Source of the DNA: Bradyrhizobium sp.
GTDB lineage: Bacteria; Pseudomonadota; Alphaproteobacteria; Rhizobiales; Xanthobacteraceae
Direction of reading: 5' to 3'
Length of the DNA stretch: 7,426 nt
Assembly (NCBI GenBank): GCA_028290165.1
Contig: JAQGKJ010000292.1
Location: 1-7,426 of the forward strand
The position numbers and the translations under genes were made by a program. Below, piece after piece: positions 1 through 5,584 of the stretch. Position 1 is the first letter of the stretch. Every line of letters begins with the position of its first letter. The notes below the pieces were generated by a model. That model was not told the origin of the DNA, made no database searches, and saw only the letters and a list, made by a program, of their open reading frames with translations.

Positions 1-432
1 GATGCACCACTCCTGGATCGTCATGTCGTCAGGAATGAATTTCTTGCCGTAACGCTCCTCGTAATTGGAGCGGACCTTGAATTCCATGTCGGTCCAGCGC
101 CAGGTGTGCCCGCTCCATTGCACGCCGGAACCGCCCACCACTTCGCCGGGCAGGAACGAGCCGAGCCGGCGCATCGGCAGCGCCTCCTTCTTCGGATTGT
201 TGCGCACGGTGAGGGTGTCACGAGCGGTGTTCTGCATCAAATCGTGGTGCACGACATAGCGCAGCTCGTCGCGGATATTGGGCATCGAATAATCGTTCTC
301 GCTCGAACGAAGCGCGCCGCGCTCGAGCGCGACCACCTTCAACCCCGCTTCCGTCAATTCCTTGGCGAGAATGCCGCCGGTCCAGCCCAGGCCAACGATG
401 ACGACGTCGACCTCTTTGAGTTTCGTGGTCAT
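1..432 (-). CDS. GMC-family FAD-dependent dehydrogenase, large subunit (partial, C-terminus off left edge)
   Basis: This is the N-terminal 144 codons of a flavoprotein of the GMC / gluconate 2-dehydrogenase large-subunit type. Such enzymes oxidise a sugar, sugar acid or alcohol and pass the electrons to a cytochrome c subunit. A Rossmann ADP-binding motif follows a beta strand at residues 14-19 (GLGWTG, fitting GxGxxG), with an acidic residue at the end of the second strand (E37 in ALERG). A glycine-rich FAD segment (GGSGVQW) begins at residue 100. The ATG is preceded by a purine-rich GAGGGG. The gene starts 10 bp after the stop of the subunit 3 gene, so the two are surely one operon. No signal peptide is visible, so the protein probably reaches the periplasm by riding with its Tat-bearing partner, as in known gluconate/fructose dehydrogenases. 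The substrate cannot be read from this fragment. The reading frame is open to base 1 and shows no damage. Confidence 0.9.
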   Translation of the reverse strand, partial: MTTKLKEVDVVIVGLGWTGGILAKELTEAGLKVVALERGALRSSENDYSMPNIRDELRYVVHHDLMQNTARDTLTVRNNPKKEALPMRRLGSFLPGEVVGGSGVQWSGHTWRWTDMEFKVRSNYEERYGKKFIPDDMTIQEWCI

Positions 433-442
433 GGCTCGCCCC

Positions 443-1171
443 TCAGCTCATGTCCGAGATGCCGAGCGGCTTGATCGGGAAAGGCTTGCCGCGGTATTTT
501 TCGACGTGGTCGCGATGCACAGCTATGACGCCGGGAAAGCCGATGATCGCCCATCCCGCCTTGTTGCGATTGCCGCCGTAGATCGGGTCGGAATAGATGC
601 CTTCGATCACGGTCTGGTACAGTGTCGTCCAGAACACCCGCACCGGCAGCCCGTTGTCGAACGTGATCTTGCCGGTCGACAGGCCGATCAGCACCTCCTG
701 GCGTTGCGCGTCCGCGATCCGGTCGAACGAATTGCCGTAAGTTTTGCGGCAATGCGCGTTGGTCGCCTCGATGCCGGCACGATAGAGCTGCGCAGGCGTC
801 AGCGGCAGCTGATAGCCCTGGCTCGGGCTGCCCTGCTTCCAGGGGCCCTGCATATACAGCCGCTCGCCCGTGCCCCAGGCGCCGGCGAGCGCCCGATCGA
901 TGTAGATGTTGACGCCGAGATCGGTGCCCTTCGGGCTGATCTCGTCGGCCGGCACCATGTGGTCCACCAGCGCCTCGACAAAGGCGGCCTCGTCGAGATT
1001 GAGAAAGGCGTATCCGGCGGCTTGCGGCGCGGCGGCGGGAGCCGCGGCTACGGCTGATTCGGCTTGGGCGATTTCCGATGTTGCGATGGCGGCGGTCCCG
1101 CCTGCGGCGGCGGCCCCGCCGACAACGGCGCCTTTGAGAAAGTCGCGCCGGTCGAGCTTTTGCTCGTTCAT
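443..1171 (-). CDS. Gluconate 2-dehydrogenase subunit 3 family protein with Tat signal
   Basis: This 242-residue protein is the small (gamma-type) subunit of a membrane-associated, flavin-dependent dehydrogenase. Its N-terminus carries a clear twin-arginine signal: DRRDFLKG at residues 7-14, then an Ala/Gly-rich hydrophobic stretch and a plausible signal-peptidase site after AQA (residues 35-37). The mature part begins after an Ala/Pro-rich linker. It resembles the Gluconate_2-dh3 family, with an aromatic-leucine start (YAFLNLDEAAF), a HMVPADE segment and a GVNIYIDRAL helix. In this family the subunit supplies the export signal and stabilises the FAD subunit, which is encoded 10 bp downstream. 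A cytochrome c subunit would be expected next, beyond the left edge. The ATG has a strong ribosome-binding site (GGGGAGG), and a perfect 8-bp hairpin lies just upstream of it. The family call is from remembered motifs. The electron acceptor and sugar substrate are unknown. Confidence 0.88.
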   Translation of the reverse strand: MNEQKLDRRDFLKGAVVGGAAAAGGTAAIATSEIAQAESAVAAAPAAAPQAAGYAFLNLDEAAFVEALVDHMVPADEISPKGTDLGVNIYIDRALAGAWGTGERLYMQGPWKQGSPSQGYQLPLTPAQLYRAGIEATNAHCRKTYGNSFDRIADAQRQEVLIGLSTGKITFDNGLPVRVFWTTLYQTVIEGIYSDPIYGGNRNKAGWAIIGFPGVIAVHRDHVEKYRGKPFPIKPLGISDMS

Positions 1172-1185
1172 GTTTGCCTCCCCTG

Positions 1186-1208
1186 CCTCCGGGACGCGAG
1201 CCCGGAGG
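1186..1208 (-). promoter_or_regulatory. Perfect 8-bp hairpin in the leader of the subunit 3 gene
   Basis: The bases 1186-1193 (CCTCCGGG) and 1201-1208 (CCCGGAGG) are perfect inverted complements separated by 7 nt. On the minus-strand transcript the stem ends just before the ribosome-binding site GGGGAGG and about 14 nt before the ATG. The arm nearer the gene itself contains GGAGG, an SD-like sequence held in the stem. There is no following U-run, so it is not a standard terminator. It could affect translation or mRNA stability. The function is inference; the base pairing is seen directly. Confidence 0.4.
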
Positions 1209-1329
1209 TCGTGCTTTTGGAAGCGAGCATGCTGCTTTTAGGTTAGTCCGGCAAGGAGCGATTTCGGATGACCAGATATCGCGGAATAACAACGCCCAAC
1301 GATTTGTGCGCCGCAGCCGGCGGCCCCAG

Positions 1330-1380
1330 CGCAGTGACAGCCCCGTCGCGGCTTCCAGCTCGGCGATGGCTTGCGGCGCG
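1330..1380 (-). repeat. Left copy of 51-bp direct repeat: relic of the HAD hydrolase 3' end
   Basis: Bases 1342-1380 are identical to 4021-4059, and extending left to 1330 gives 47 matches in 51 positions against 4009-4059. The right copy is the end of the intact HAD gene. Read on the minus strand, this left copy still encodes the same last 17 residues (APQAIAELEAATGL, then SLR instead of ALR), but it has no stop there and no HAD sequence upstream. It is therefore a detached gene end, not a functional gene. Similarity stops abruptly at 1380/4059. The copy sits between the end of the MHYT-GGDEF-EAL gene and the leader of the dehydrogenase operon. It could be an insertion or duplication scar, or part of an old attachment-type site. 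Confidence 0.85.
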
Positions 1381-1396
1381 ACCAGATGACATGACC

Positions 1397-1409
1397 GAAC
1401 GGCGCGTTC
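1397..1409. repeat. Small inverted repeat at the 3' end of the MHYT-GGDEF-EAL gene
   Basis: GAACG (1397-1401) and CGTTC (1405-1409) pair perfectly around a 3-nt loop and overlap the stop codon of the c-di-GMP enzyme. There is no T-tract on the minus strand after it, so it is only a weak candidate for transcript-end structure. Confidence 0.2.
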
Positions 1410-3813
1410 AGGCGCTTTTTGCTTGCGACACCAGAAGATCGCCACTTTCGTCCGATACCGCGTCCGCATGCGTGAGGTGGCGAAAACTGCCGATGGCGGC
1501 CGGGCGTCCAAGAAGAAAGCCCTGCACCTCGTCGCAAAGTTCGTCCTGCAGGAACTGAAGCTCGGCGTCAGTCTCGACGCCTTCCGCGAGCACCGGCAAA
1601 CCAAGCCCACGCCCAAGGCCCAGTACGGCACGGACAATGGTCGCCGCCTGATCGTTGGAATTGACCGACTTGATGAACGAGCCGTCGATCTTGATCTTGT
1701 TGAACGGAAACGCGCGCAGGTTCGAGAGCGACGAATAGCCGGTGCCGAAATCGTCCATCGCGATGTGAATGCCGAGCGCCTTGATCTGCCGCAAAGTGGC
1801 CAGCGCGCGATTGAAGTCGCGTACCAGCGCAGTCTCGGTGATCTCGATCTCCAGACGGCGGGGCGGCATGCCGGTATCCAGCAGGATCTGGTGCAATTCC
1901 TTGACGAAATCAGCATTGTAAAGTTGCACGGCCGAGACGTTGACGGCGACGGTCAACGGCCGCGTCCATGCTGCCGCCTCACGGCAGGCCGTCTTCAGCA
2001 CCCAATCCCCGATCTCCAGGATCGAGCCGGTCTCCTCGGCAACCGGGATGAAGACGGCAGGTGAAATCTCACCCCGTGTCGGGTGCTTCCAGCGCAGCAA
2101 GGCCTCGAAGCCAGTGATCGCCTGACTCTGAATTTCCTTTTGCGGCTGATACACCAGCCGCAGCTCGTCGCGTGCGATCGCGAGCCGCAGGTCATGTTCG
2201 AGCATGCGGCGTTCGCGGACCTCAGCGCCCATCTTCGCTTCGAAGAAACGATAGGTATTGCGGCCTTCGGTTTTGGCGCGGTAGAGAGCCGTGTCGGCGT
2301 GGCTGAGAAGCGCTTCACGATCCGCCGCATCGTCGGGATAGAGCGCGATGCCAATGCTCGTCGATATGCTGTTAGTCTCCGGCGCATCGCTTGTTGTGCG
2401 CAGCGCTTCCAGAATGCTCTCGGCAAGCCGGCTTGCCGCGGCAGGGTTTGCAGGTCCCGGCATCAGAACGGCGAACTCGTCGCCCCCCAGACGCGCCATC
2501 ATCTGACGCTCGTCGAGCACTTCGGTGACGCGCGAAGCCACGGTCTGAAGTACGGTGTCGCCGGCGGCGTGGCCGAACAGGTCGTTGACTTCCTTGAACC
2601 GGTCGAGGTCGAGGCAGAGCACGGCGAGACTTTCGCCCTTGGTCAGGGCTGCGATTTCCTGGTCGATTCGTCCGTTGAAGTGGCTGCGATTTGGCAGCGA
2701 CGTCAGTGCGTCGTGATGTGCGAGATAGTGGATATGCTGCTCGTCCTCCTTGCGCGCCTGCAAATCGCGAACGGCGATGACGTGATGCGGCCGGCCGGCG
2801 AAAACGATCGGTCGCAGGATGAGCTCGACCGGAGCCATCGAGCCATCGAGGTGACGCAAGCAGGTTTCCACCGGGAGGTTGGAGCCGGACAGTAATTTCG
2901 CGCGCGCAACCTTGTCGGGAAAGCAGCTTTCGAGCCTTGCGCCAACCAGGCCGGACGCGGACAAACCGGACAGCGCGGCGAAACTTGTATTGATGGAGAC
3001 GATCGCTTCGCCATCACAAACCAGAAGTCCCTCCACCGATGCATTGGCAAGATCGCGCATGCGGTCGACTTCAAGCTCCGAACGGCGTCCGTCGCGGATA
3101 TCGAGCACAACGCCTGCCAGTGCCAGACCGATAATCGCGAAGCTTGCGAATGCTACTCCGATCGCAAGCAATCCGGCAGGCAGCGCCGATTGCGAAACCT
3201 CGATGGCGGGATCGGGAATAATCGACACCGCCCCCATCGCCGTAAAGTGATGGCTGCAGATCGCCAGCGTCAACAGAACGGCGCCGCCGATCTTCCATTT
3301 CTCCTCCTTGCCATGAAGGCCGACAGGAAGCGCAACCGCACCGATCGCCCCACCCAGAATAATCGATGTGACGACGAGCGCAGGATCCCACAGGATGATG
3401 CCCTGGATTTCGAAGGCTGCCATGCCGGTGTAGTGCATCGCTGCGATGCCACCGGCGACGACGGCACCGCCAACCCATGGTCCGTGACGCCAGTTCGGAG
3501 CCAGCGATATTGCAAGCCCTGCGCCGGTCAGCAGAATGGCCGCAGCCAGCGACAAGATGGTTAAGATGATATTATAACCGCTCGGGATTCCCGGCGTGAA
3601 TGCAAGCATTGCGACGAAGTGCGTTGCCCAGATGCCGAATCCGGTGGATATGGCCGATACGGCGAGCCACACGCGACGCATGTGGCCGTTCGAGTTGCGT
3701 GCATGACGAAGCAGATTGATCGCCGCAAGTGATGCCAGTGCGCAGATGATGGCGGCGAGCGCCACCAGCTTCAAGTCATGAGCGGTGACGATACAATTGT
3801 ATACCTTCAACAT
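1408..3813 (-). CDS. MHYT-PAS-GGDEF-EAL membrane c-di-GMP cyclase/phosphodiesterase
   Basis: This 801-residue bifunctional-looking enzyme would make c-di-GMP from GTP (GGDEF) and/or cleave it to pGpG (EAL). Residues about 10-240 form a multi-span membrane MHYT sensor with three motif copies: ATHFVAM (63-69), AMHYTGM (125-131) and SHHFTAM (187-193). A PAS-like domain spans about 250-355. The GGDEF motif is intact at 443-447, but the upstream inhibitory RxxD site is absent (DERQ there). The EAL domain keeps EALLRW (570-575), NVS (625-627), EITE (657-660), DDFGTG (687-692), KID (708-710), EGVET (744-748) and QGF (764-766), so hydrolysis looks possible. I chose the ATG at 3813 because it puts the first membrane helix near the N-terminus, as in the family. 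An in-frame ATG at 3918 would add 35 polar residues with codon use unlike the rest, and neither start has a strong SD. The gene is single and is flanked by direct repeats of the neighbouring HAD gene end. Confidence 0.93.
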   Translation of the reverse strand: MLKVYNCIVTAHDLKLVALAAIICALASLAAINLLRHARNSNGHMRRVWLAVSAISTGFGIWATHFVAMLAFTPGIPSGYNIILTILSLAAAILLTGAGLAISLAPNWRHGPWVGGAVVAGGIAAMHYTGMAAFEIQGIILWDPALVVTSIILGGAIGAVALPVGLHGKEEKWKIGGAVLLTLAICSHHFTAMGAVSIIPDPAIEVSQSALPAGLLAIGVAFASFAIIGLALAGVVLDIRDGRRSELEVDRMRDLANASVEGLLVCDGEAIVSINTSFAALSGLSASGLVGARLESCFPDKVARAKLLSGSNLPVETCLRHLDGSMAPVELILRPIVFAGRPHHVIAVRDLQARKEDEQHIHYLAHHDALTSLPNRSHFNGRIDQEIAALTKGESLAVLCLDLDRFKEVNDLFGHAAGDTVLQTVASRVTEVLDERQMMARLGGDEFAVLMPGPANPAAASRLAESILEALRTTSDAPETNSISTSIGIALYPDDAADREALLSHADTALYRAKTEGRNTYRFFEAKMGAEVRERRMLEHDLRLAIARDELRLVYQPQKEIQSQAITGFEALLRWKHPTRGEISPAVFIPVAEETGSILEIGDWVLKTACREAAAWTRPLTVAVNVSAVQLYNADFVKELHQILLDTGMPPRRLEIEITETALVRDFNRALATLRQIKALGIHIAMDDFGTGYSSLSNLRAFPFNKIKIDGSFIKSVNSNDQAATIVRAVLGLGRGLGLPVLAEGVETDAELQFLQDELCDEVQGFLLGRPAAIGSFRHLTHADAVSDESGDLLVSQAKSA

Positions 3814-3959
3814 GCGACAATACCCGGAGGCGGAGATACCGCGTTGCGGCAAGAAATAGCGGCAAACATGTAAGAAGTTGTAAAGCCATTCATTCGGAGA
3901 CGATGAATCGGCAGGCATGGTTTTCTTGTCGTGTTGGCTAACAAATAATGTTGTTGGTG

Positions 3960-4003
3960 GGCACAGAACTTCGACACTTCAGGTGATCAATATGATCTGT
4001 GCC
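3960..4003. repeat. Nested inverted repeats between the HAD gene and the MHYT-GGDEF-EAL gene
   Basis: An outer pair, GGCACAGA (3960-3967) and TCTGTGCC (3996-4003), is perfectly complementary over 8 bp. Inside it lies GATCA (3985-3989), a 3-nt spacer ATA, then TGATC (3993-3997). The structure begins one base after the TAA stop of the HAD gene (minus direction) and lies five bases from the edge of the 51-bp repeat. No U-run follows, so a standard terminator is unlikely. It could be an operator for the c-di-GMP gene, a transcript-end hairpin for the HAD gene, or the end structure of an inserted unit. Confidence 0.4.
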
Positions 4004-4004
4004 A

Positions 4005-4634
4005 TTATCGCAGCGCCAATCCCGTCGCGGCTTCCAGCTCGGCGATGGCTTGCGGCGCGTTGACGACCTTGATCGTGGTCATGCCCATCTCGCGCGCCGG
4101 TTTCAGGTTGACCCCCAAGTCGTCGAGATAGACGCAATTTTTGGGATCGACGCCGAGCGCCTCGATCATCATCCGATAGATGCGCGGGTCGGGCTTCCTC
4201 AACCCGATCTTGGCCGACTCGATGACATGATCGAACAGCACCATCACCTCGGCGATATAGAGCGACCGTCCGCTCGCGCCGATGGCGTTGGCGGGAAGGT
4301 TGTTGGTGATGCAGCCGGTCTTGAGCGTATTCTTGGCGCGCCGGAGCGCCTCGACCATCTCGGGCCGCAGATCACCCGACAGCAGCGGCAACACGTCCCG
4401 GCCGCGAACCTCCGCGCCGAGCGCCAGCGATTCCGCGGCGAACAGTTGATCGAAGGTTTCAATATCGACTTCGGCGCGCTCGAATTTCGCCCAGGCATTT
4501 TCCCAGTGATTGGCGGCGTTGGTGCGGCGGATGATATCGGCGGGCAGCCCGCGTTCGCGCTCGAACCGCGCAAACGCCTCGAACGGCGATGACGTGAGCA
4601 CCCCGCCGAAATCCCAGATCACAGCTTCGAGCAT
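4005..4634 (-). CDS. HAD-superfamily hydrolase (epoxide-hydrolase-N-like phosphatase group)
   Basis: This 209-residue haloacid-dehalogenase-fold protein is probably a cytoplasmic phosphatase acting on a small molecule. Motif I is WDFGGVLT with the nucleophile D8; the usual second Asp is Gly (G10), a variant seen in the subgroup related to the N-terminal domain of soluble epoxide hydrolase. Motif II is TNN (T110), motif III is RKPDP (K147), and motif IV is LDD (D171, D172), so the remaining core residues are in place. A helical cap fits between motifs I and II (about 17-95), making this a subfamily I member. The ATG has GAGGG four bases upstream. The gene diverges from the secreted protease gene. 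Its last 51 bases are duplicated near 1330. The substrate is unknown. Confidence 0.9.
   Translation of the reverse strand: MLEAVIWDFGGVLTSSPFEAFARFERERGLPADIIRRTNAANHWENAWAKFERAEVDIETFDQLFAAESLALGAEVRGRDVLPLLSGDLRPEMVEALRRAKNTLKTGCITNNLPANAIGASGRSLYIAEVMVLFDHVIESAKIGLRKPDPRIYRMMIEALGVDPKNCVYLDDLGVNLKPAREMGMTTIKVVNAPQAIAELEAATGLALR
4009..4059 (-). repeat. Right copy of 51-bp direct repeat (3' end of the intact HAD gene)
   Basis: This copy is the functional C-terminus of the HAD gene, ending two bases inside the stop codon TAA (4005-4007). It is identical to 1342-1380 over 4021-4059, with four mismatches in the 12 bases nearest the stop codon. Together with the left copy it brackets about 2.63 kb that contains only the MHYT-GGDEF-EAL gene and its flanks. 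Confidence 0.85.
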
Positions 4635-4652
4635 TATCCCTCATCCATGTGA

Positions 4653-4686
4653 AACGCCGATTTTGCAAGACGGCTAACACGGCGTT
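4653..4686. promoter_or_regulatory. Inverted repeat in the divergent HAD/protease intergenic region
   Basis: AACGCCG (4653-4659) and CGGCGTT (4680-4686) are perfect inverted complements 20 nt apart, roughly two helical turns centre to centre. They lie between the divergent starts at 4634 and 4760, where a shared operator could sit. No protein is identified that would bind it. Chance occurrence in GC-rich DNA is possible. Confidence 0.25.
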
Positions 4687-4692
4687 CCGGCA

Positions 4693-4704
4693 GAGACCAG
4701 TCTC
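4693..4704. promoter_or_regulatory. Palindrome GAGAC-CA-GTCTC upstream of the protease gene
   Basis: A perfect 5-bp inverted repeat with a 2-nt centre lies 56 bp before the protease ATG, in the divergent intergenic region. It is compatible with a dimeric regulator site. The evidence is symmetry and position only. Confidence 0.22.
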
Positions 4705-4723
4705 GACCCTCGCCTACCCTCCC

Positions 4724-4752
4724 TTGGCGACGAGCGGGTTGCGGGCTATTGC
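4724..4752 (+). promoter_or_regulatory. Possible promoter of the serine protease, implying a near-leaderless mRNA
   Basis: TTGGCG (4724-4729) and TATTGC (4747-4752) are separated by exactly 17 bp. They are a fair match for a -35 box and a poor match for a -10 box. Initiation about 7 bp further on would fall at or beside the ATG at 4760, and no Shine-Dalgarno sequence precedes that ATG. Both points fit a leaderless transcript. The match is weak, so this remains tentative. Confidence 0.2.
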
Positions 4753-4759
4753 TGCCCCG

Positions 4760-5521
4760 ATGAAAATCCTGTTCCCACTGATCGCGGTATTACCGCTCCT
4801 CCTCGCCGCGCCGGCCGGCGCCATTGTCGGTGGCGGGGTGGCATCGAGCGAGGGCATCGGCCGCGCCATTGTCACCATCGTCGGCTCGCGCGGCAATTTC
4901 TGTACGGGCGCCCTGATTGCACCGAAACTCGTATTGACGGCGGCGCATTGTGTGCAGCCTGGCGCGGTCTACAAGATCGTCGAATATGGCGCGGACAAGC
5001 AGCCGCAGCTGCAGGACGTGAAGCAGGTGAGCGTCCATCCCGGCTTCAACATGCAGGCTATACTGGCGCACCGCGCCACCGCCGACGTGGCGTTGCTGCA
5101 GCTCGAAGTCCCGCCGAAGGGAAAAAATCCGGCTGCTCTCGGCGTGCCGCAGGTGCCGATTGTCGTCGGCAGCCGCTTCGCCATCGCCGGGATCGGCGTG
5201 ACCATCCGCGGCGAGGGCAGTAGCGGCGGCACCATTCGCGTGGCCGGCCTGGTTGCGACCGGCCAGCCCGGGACCTTGCAGATCAGGTTGGTCGATCGGC
5301 TCACGCAAGGTGCACGCGACGGGCTCGGCGCCTGCACCGGGGATTCCGGCGGACCTGTTTTCGAGGATCGGCAGGGTGGCCCCGCAATCATCGGCGTCGT
5401 CAGCTGGTCGACCGGGCCGAATAATAGCGCCGGCTGCGGCGGCCTCACCGGCGTTACGCCACTCACGCTCTACCGCGACTGGATTCTGCAGACCGCGCGC
5501 CAATGGGGGTTTGCGCTGTGA
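4760..5521 (+). CDS. Secreted trypsin-fold (S1 family) serine protease
   Basis: This 253-residue exported serine endopeptidase would act in the periplasm or outside the cell. I chose the ATG at 4760 because it opens a standard Sec signal peptide (MKILFPLIAVLPLLLAAPAGA, about residues 1-21). An in-frame GTG at 4649 would bury that signal behind 37 polar residues. The catalytic triad is complete: H63 in TAAHC, D109 in TADVALLQL and S196 in GDSGGP. Cysteines 48/64 and 192/226 match the conserved chymotrypsin-fold pairs 42-58 and 191-220. The activation motif IVGG (22-25) directly follows the predicted signal cleavage site, so there is little or no propeptide. The residue equivalent to specificity position 189 is Gly (G190), not Asp, so trypsin-like Arg/Lys preference is not expected. 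No visible SD precedes the ATG. It is the only plus-strand gene in the window. Confidence 0.92.
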   Translation: MKILFPLIAVLPLLLAAPAGAIVGGGVASSEGIGRAIVTIVGSRGNFCTGALIAPKLVLTAAHCVQPGAVYKIVEYGADKQPQLQDVKQVSVHPGFNMQAILAHRATADVALLQLEVPPKGKNPAALGVPQVPIVVGSRFAIAGIGVTIRGEGSSGGTIRVAGLVATGQPGTLQIRLVDRLTQGARDGLGACTGDSGGPVFEDRQGGPAIIGVVSWSTGPNNSAGCGGLTGVTPLTLYRDWILQTARQWGFAL

Positions 5522-5564
5522 GTTTTCCGGGTCGCACCGGTAAAGTTTGCGACACGATCAATCT

Positions 5565-5584
5565 CTGAAGCGTCGTCCCTTCAG
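5565..5584. terminator. Weak inverted repeat between convergent protease and HD-GYP genes
   Basis: CTGAAG (5565-5570) and CTTCAG (5579-5584) pair across an 8-nt loop, overlapping the stop codon of the HD-GYP gene. The two convergent genes are only 59 bp apart, so a shared two-way transcript end is expected here. The stem is short and has no T-tract on either side, so the call is weak. Confidence 0.25.

Noticed and set aside
362..1057. Plus-strand open frame of 231 codons
   Set aside because: It is antisense to the GMC and subunit 3 genes, has no recognisable motif, and has Arg/Asp/Val-rich shadow composition.
1400..1410. CGGCGCGTT shared by the end of the c-di-GMP gene (1400-1408) and the HAD repeat edge (4053-4061)
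   Set aside because: Nine bases of GC-rich sequence are too short to separate breakpoint microhomology from chance.
429..1916. A 495-codon open frame on the minus strand spanning the dehydrogenase subunit 3 gene and the end of the c-di-GMP enzyme
   Set aside because: It overlaps two well-supported genes in another frame and is rich in Arg/Ser/Pro as expected of a GC-rich shadow. Its only recognisable piece is the 17-codon HAD-end relic.
2083..2895. Plus-strand open frame of 270 codons
   Set aside because: It is antisense to the GGDEF and EAL coding region, whose motifs are unmistakable, and encodes no domain pattern.
3814..3918. 35-residue N-terminal extension of the MHYT-GGDEF-EAL protein from the ATG at 3918
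   Set aside because: The codons are unlike the rest of the gene, the extension is polar and precedes a normal family start, and there is no strong SD. It cannot be excluded without a mapped start.
3999..4592. Plus-strand open frame of 197 codons opposite the HAD gene
   Set aside because: It mirrors the HAD gene on the other strand; the HAD motifs and ribosome-binding site support the minus strand.
4790..5503. Minus-strand open frame of 237 codons opposite the protease
   Set aside because: The plus strand carries a full catalytic triad, disulfide cysteines and signal peptide; the minus frame has no motif.
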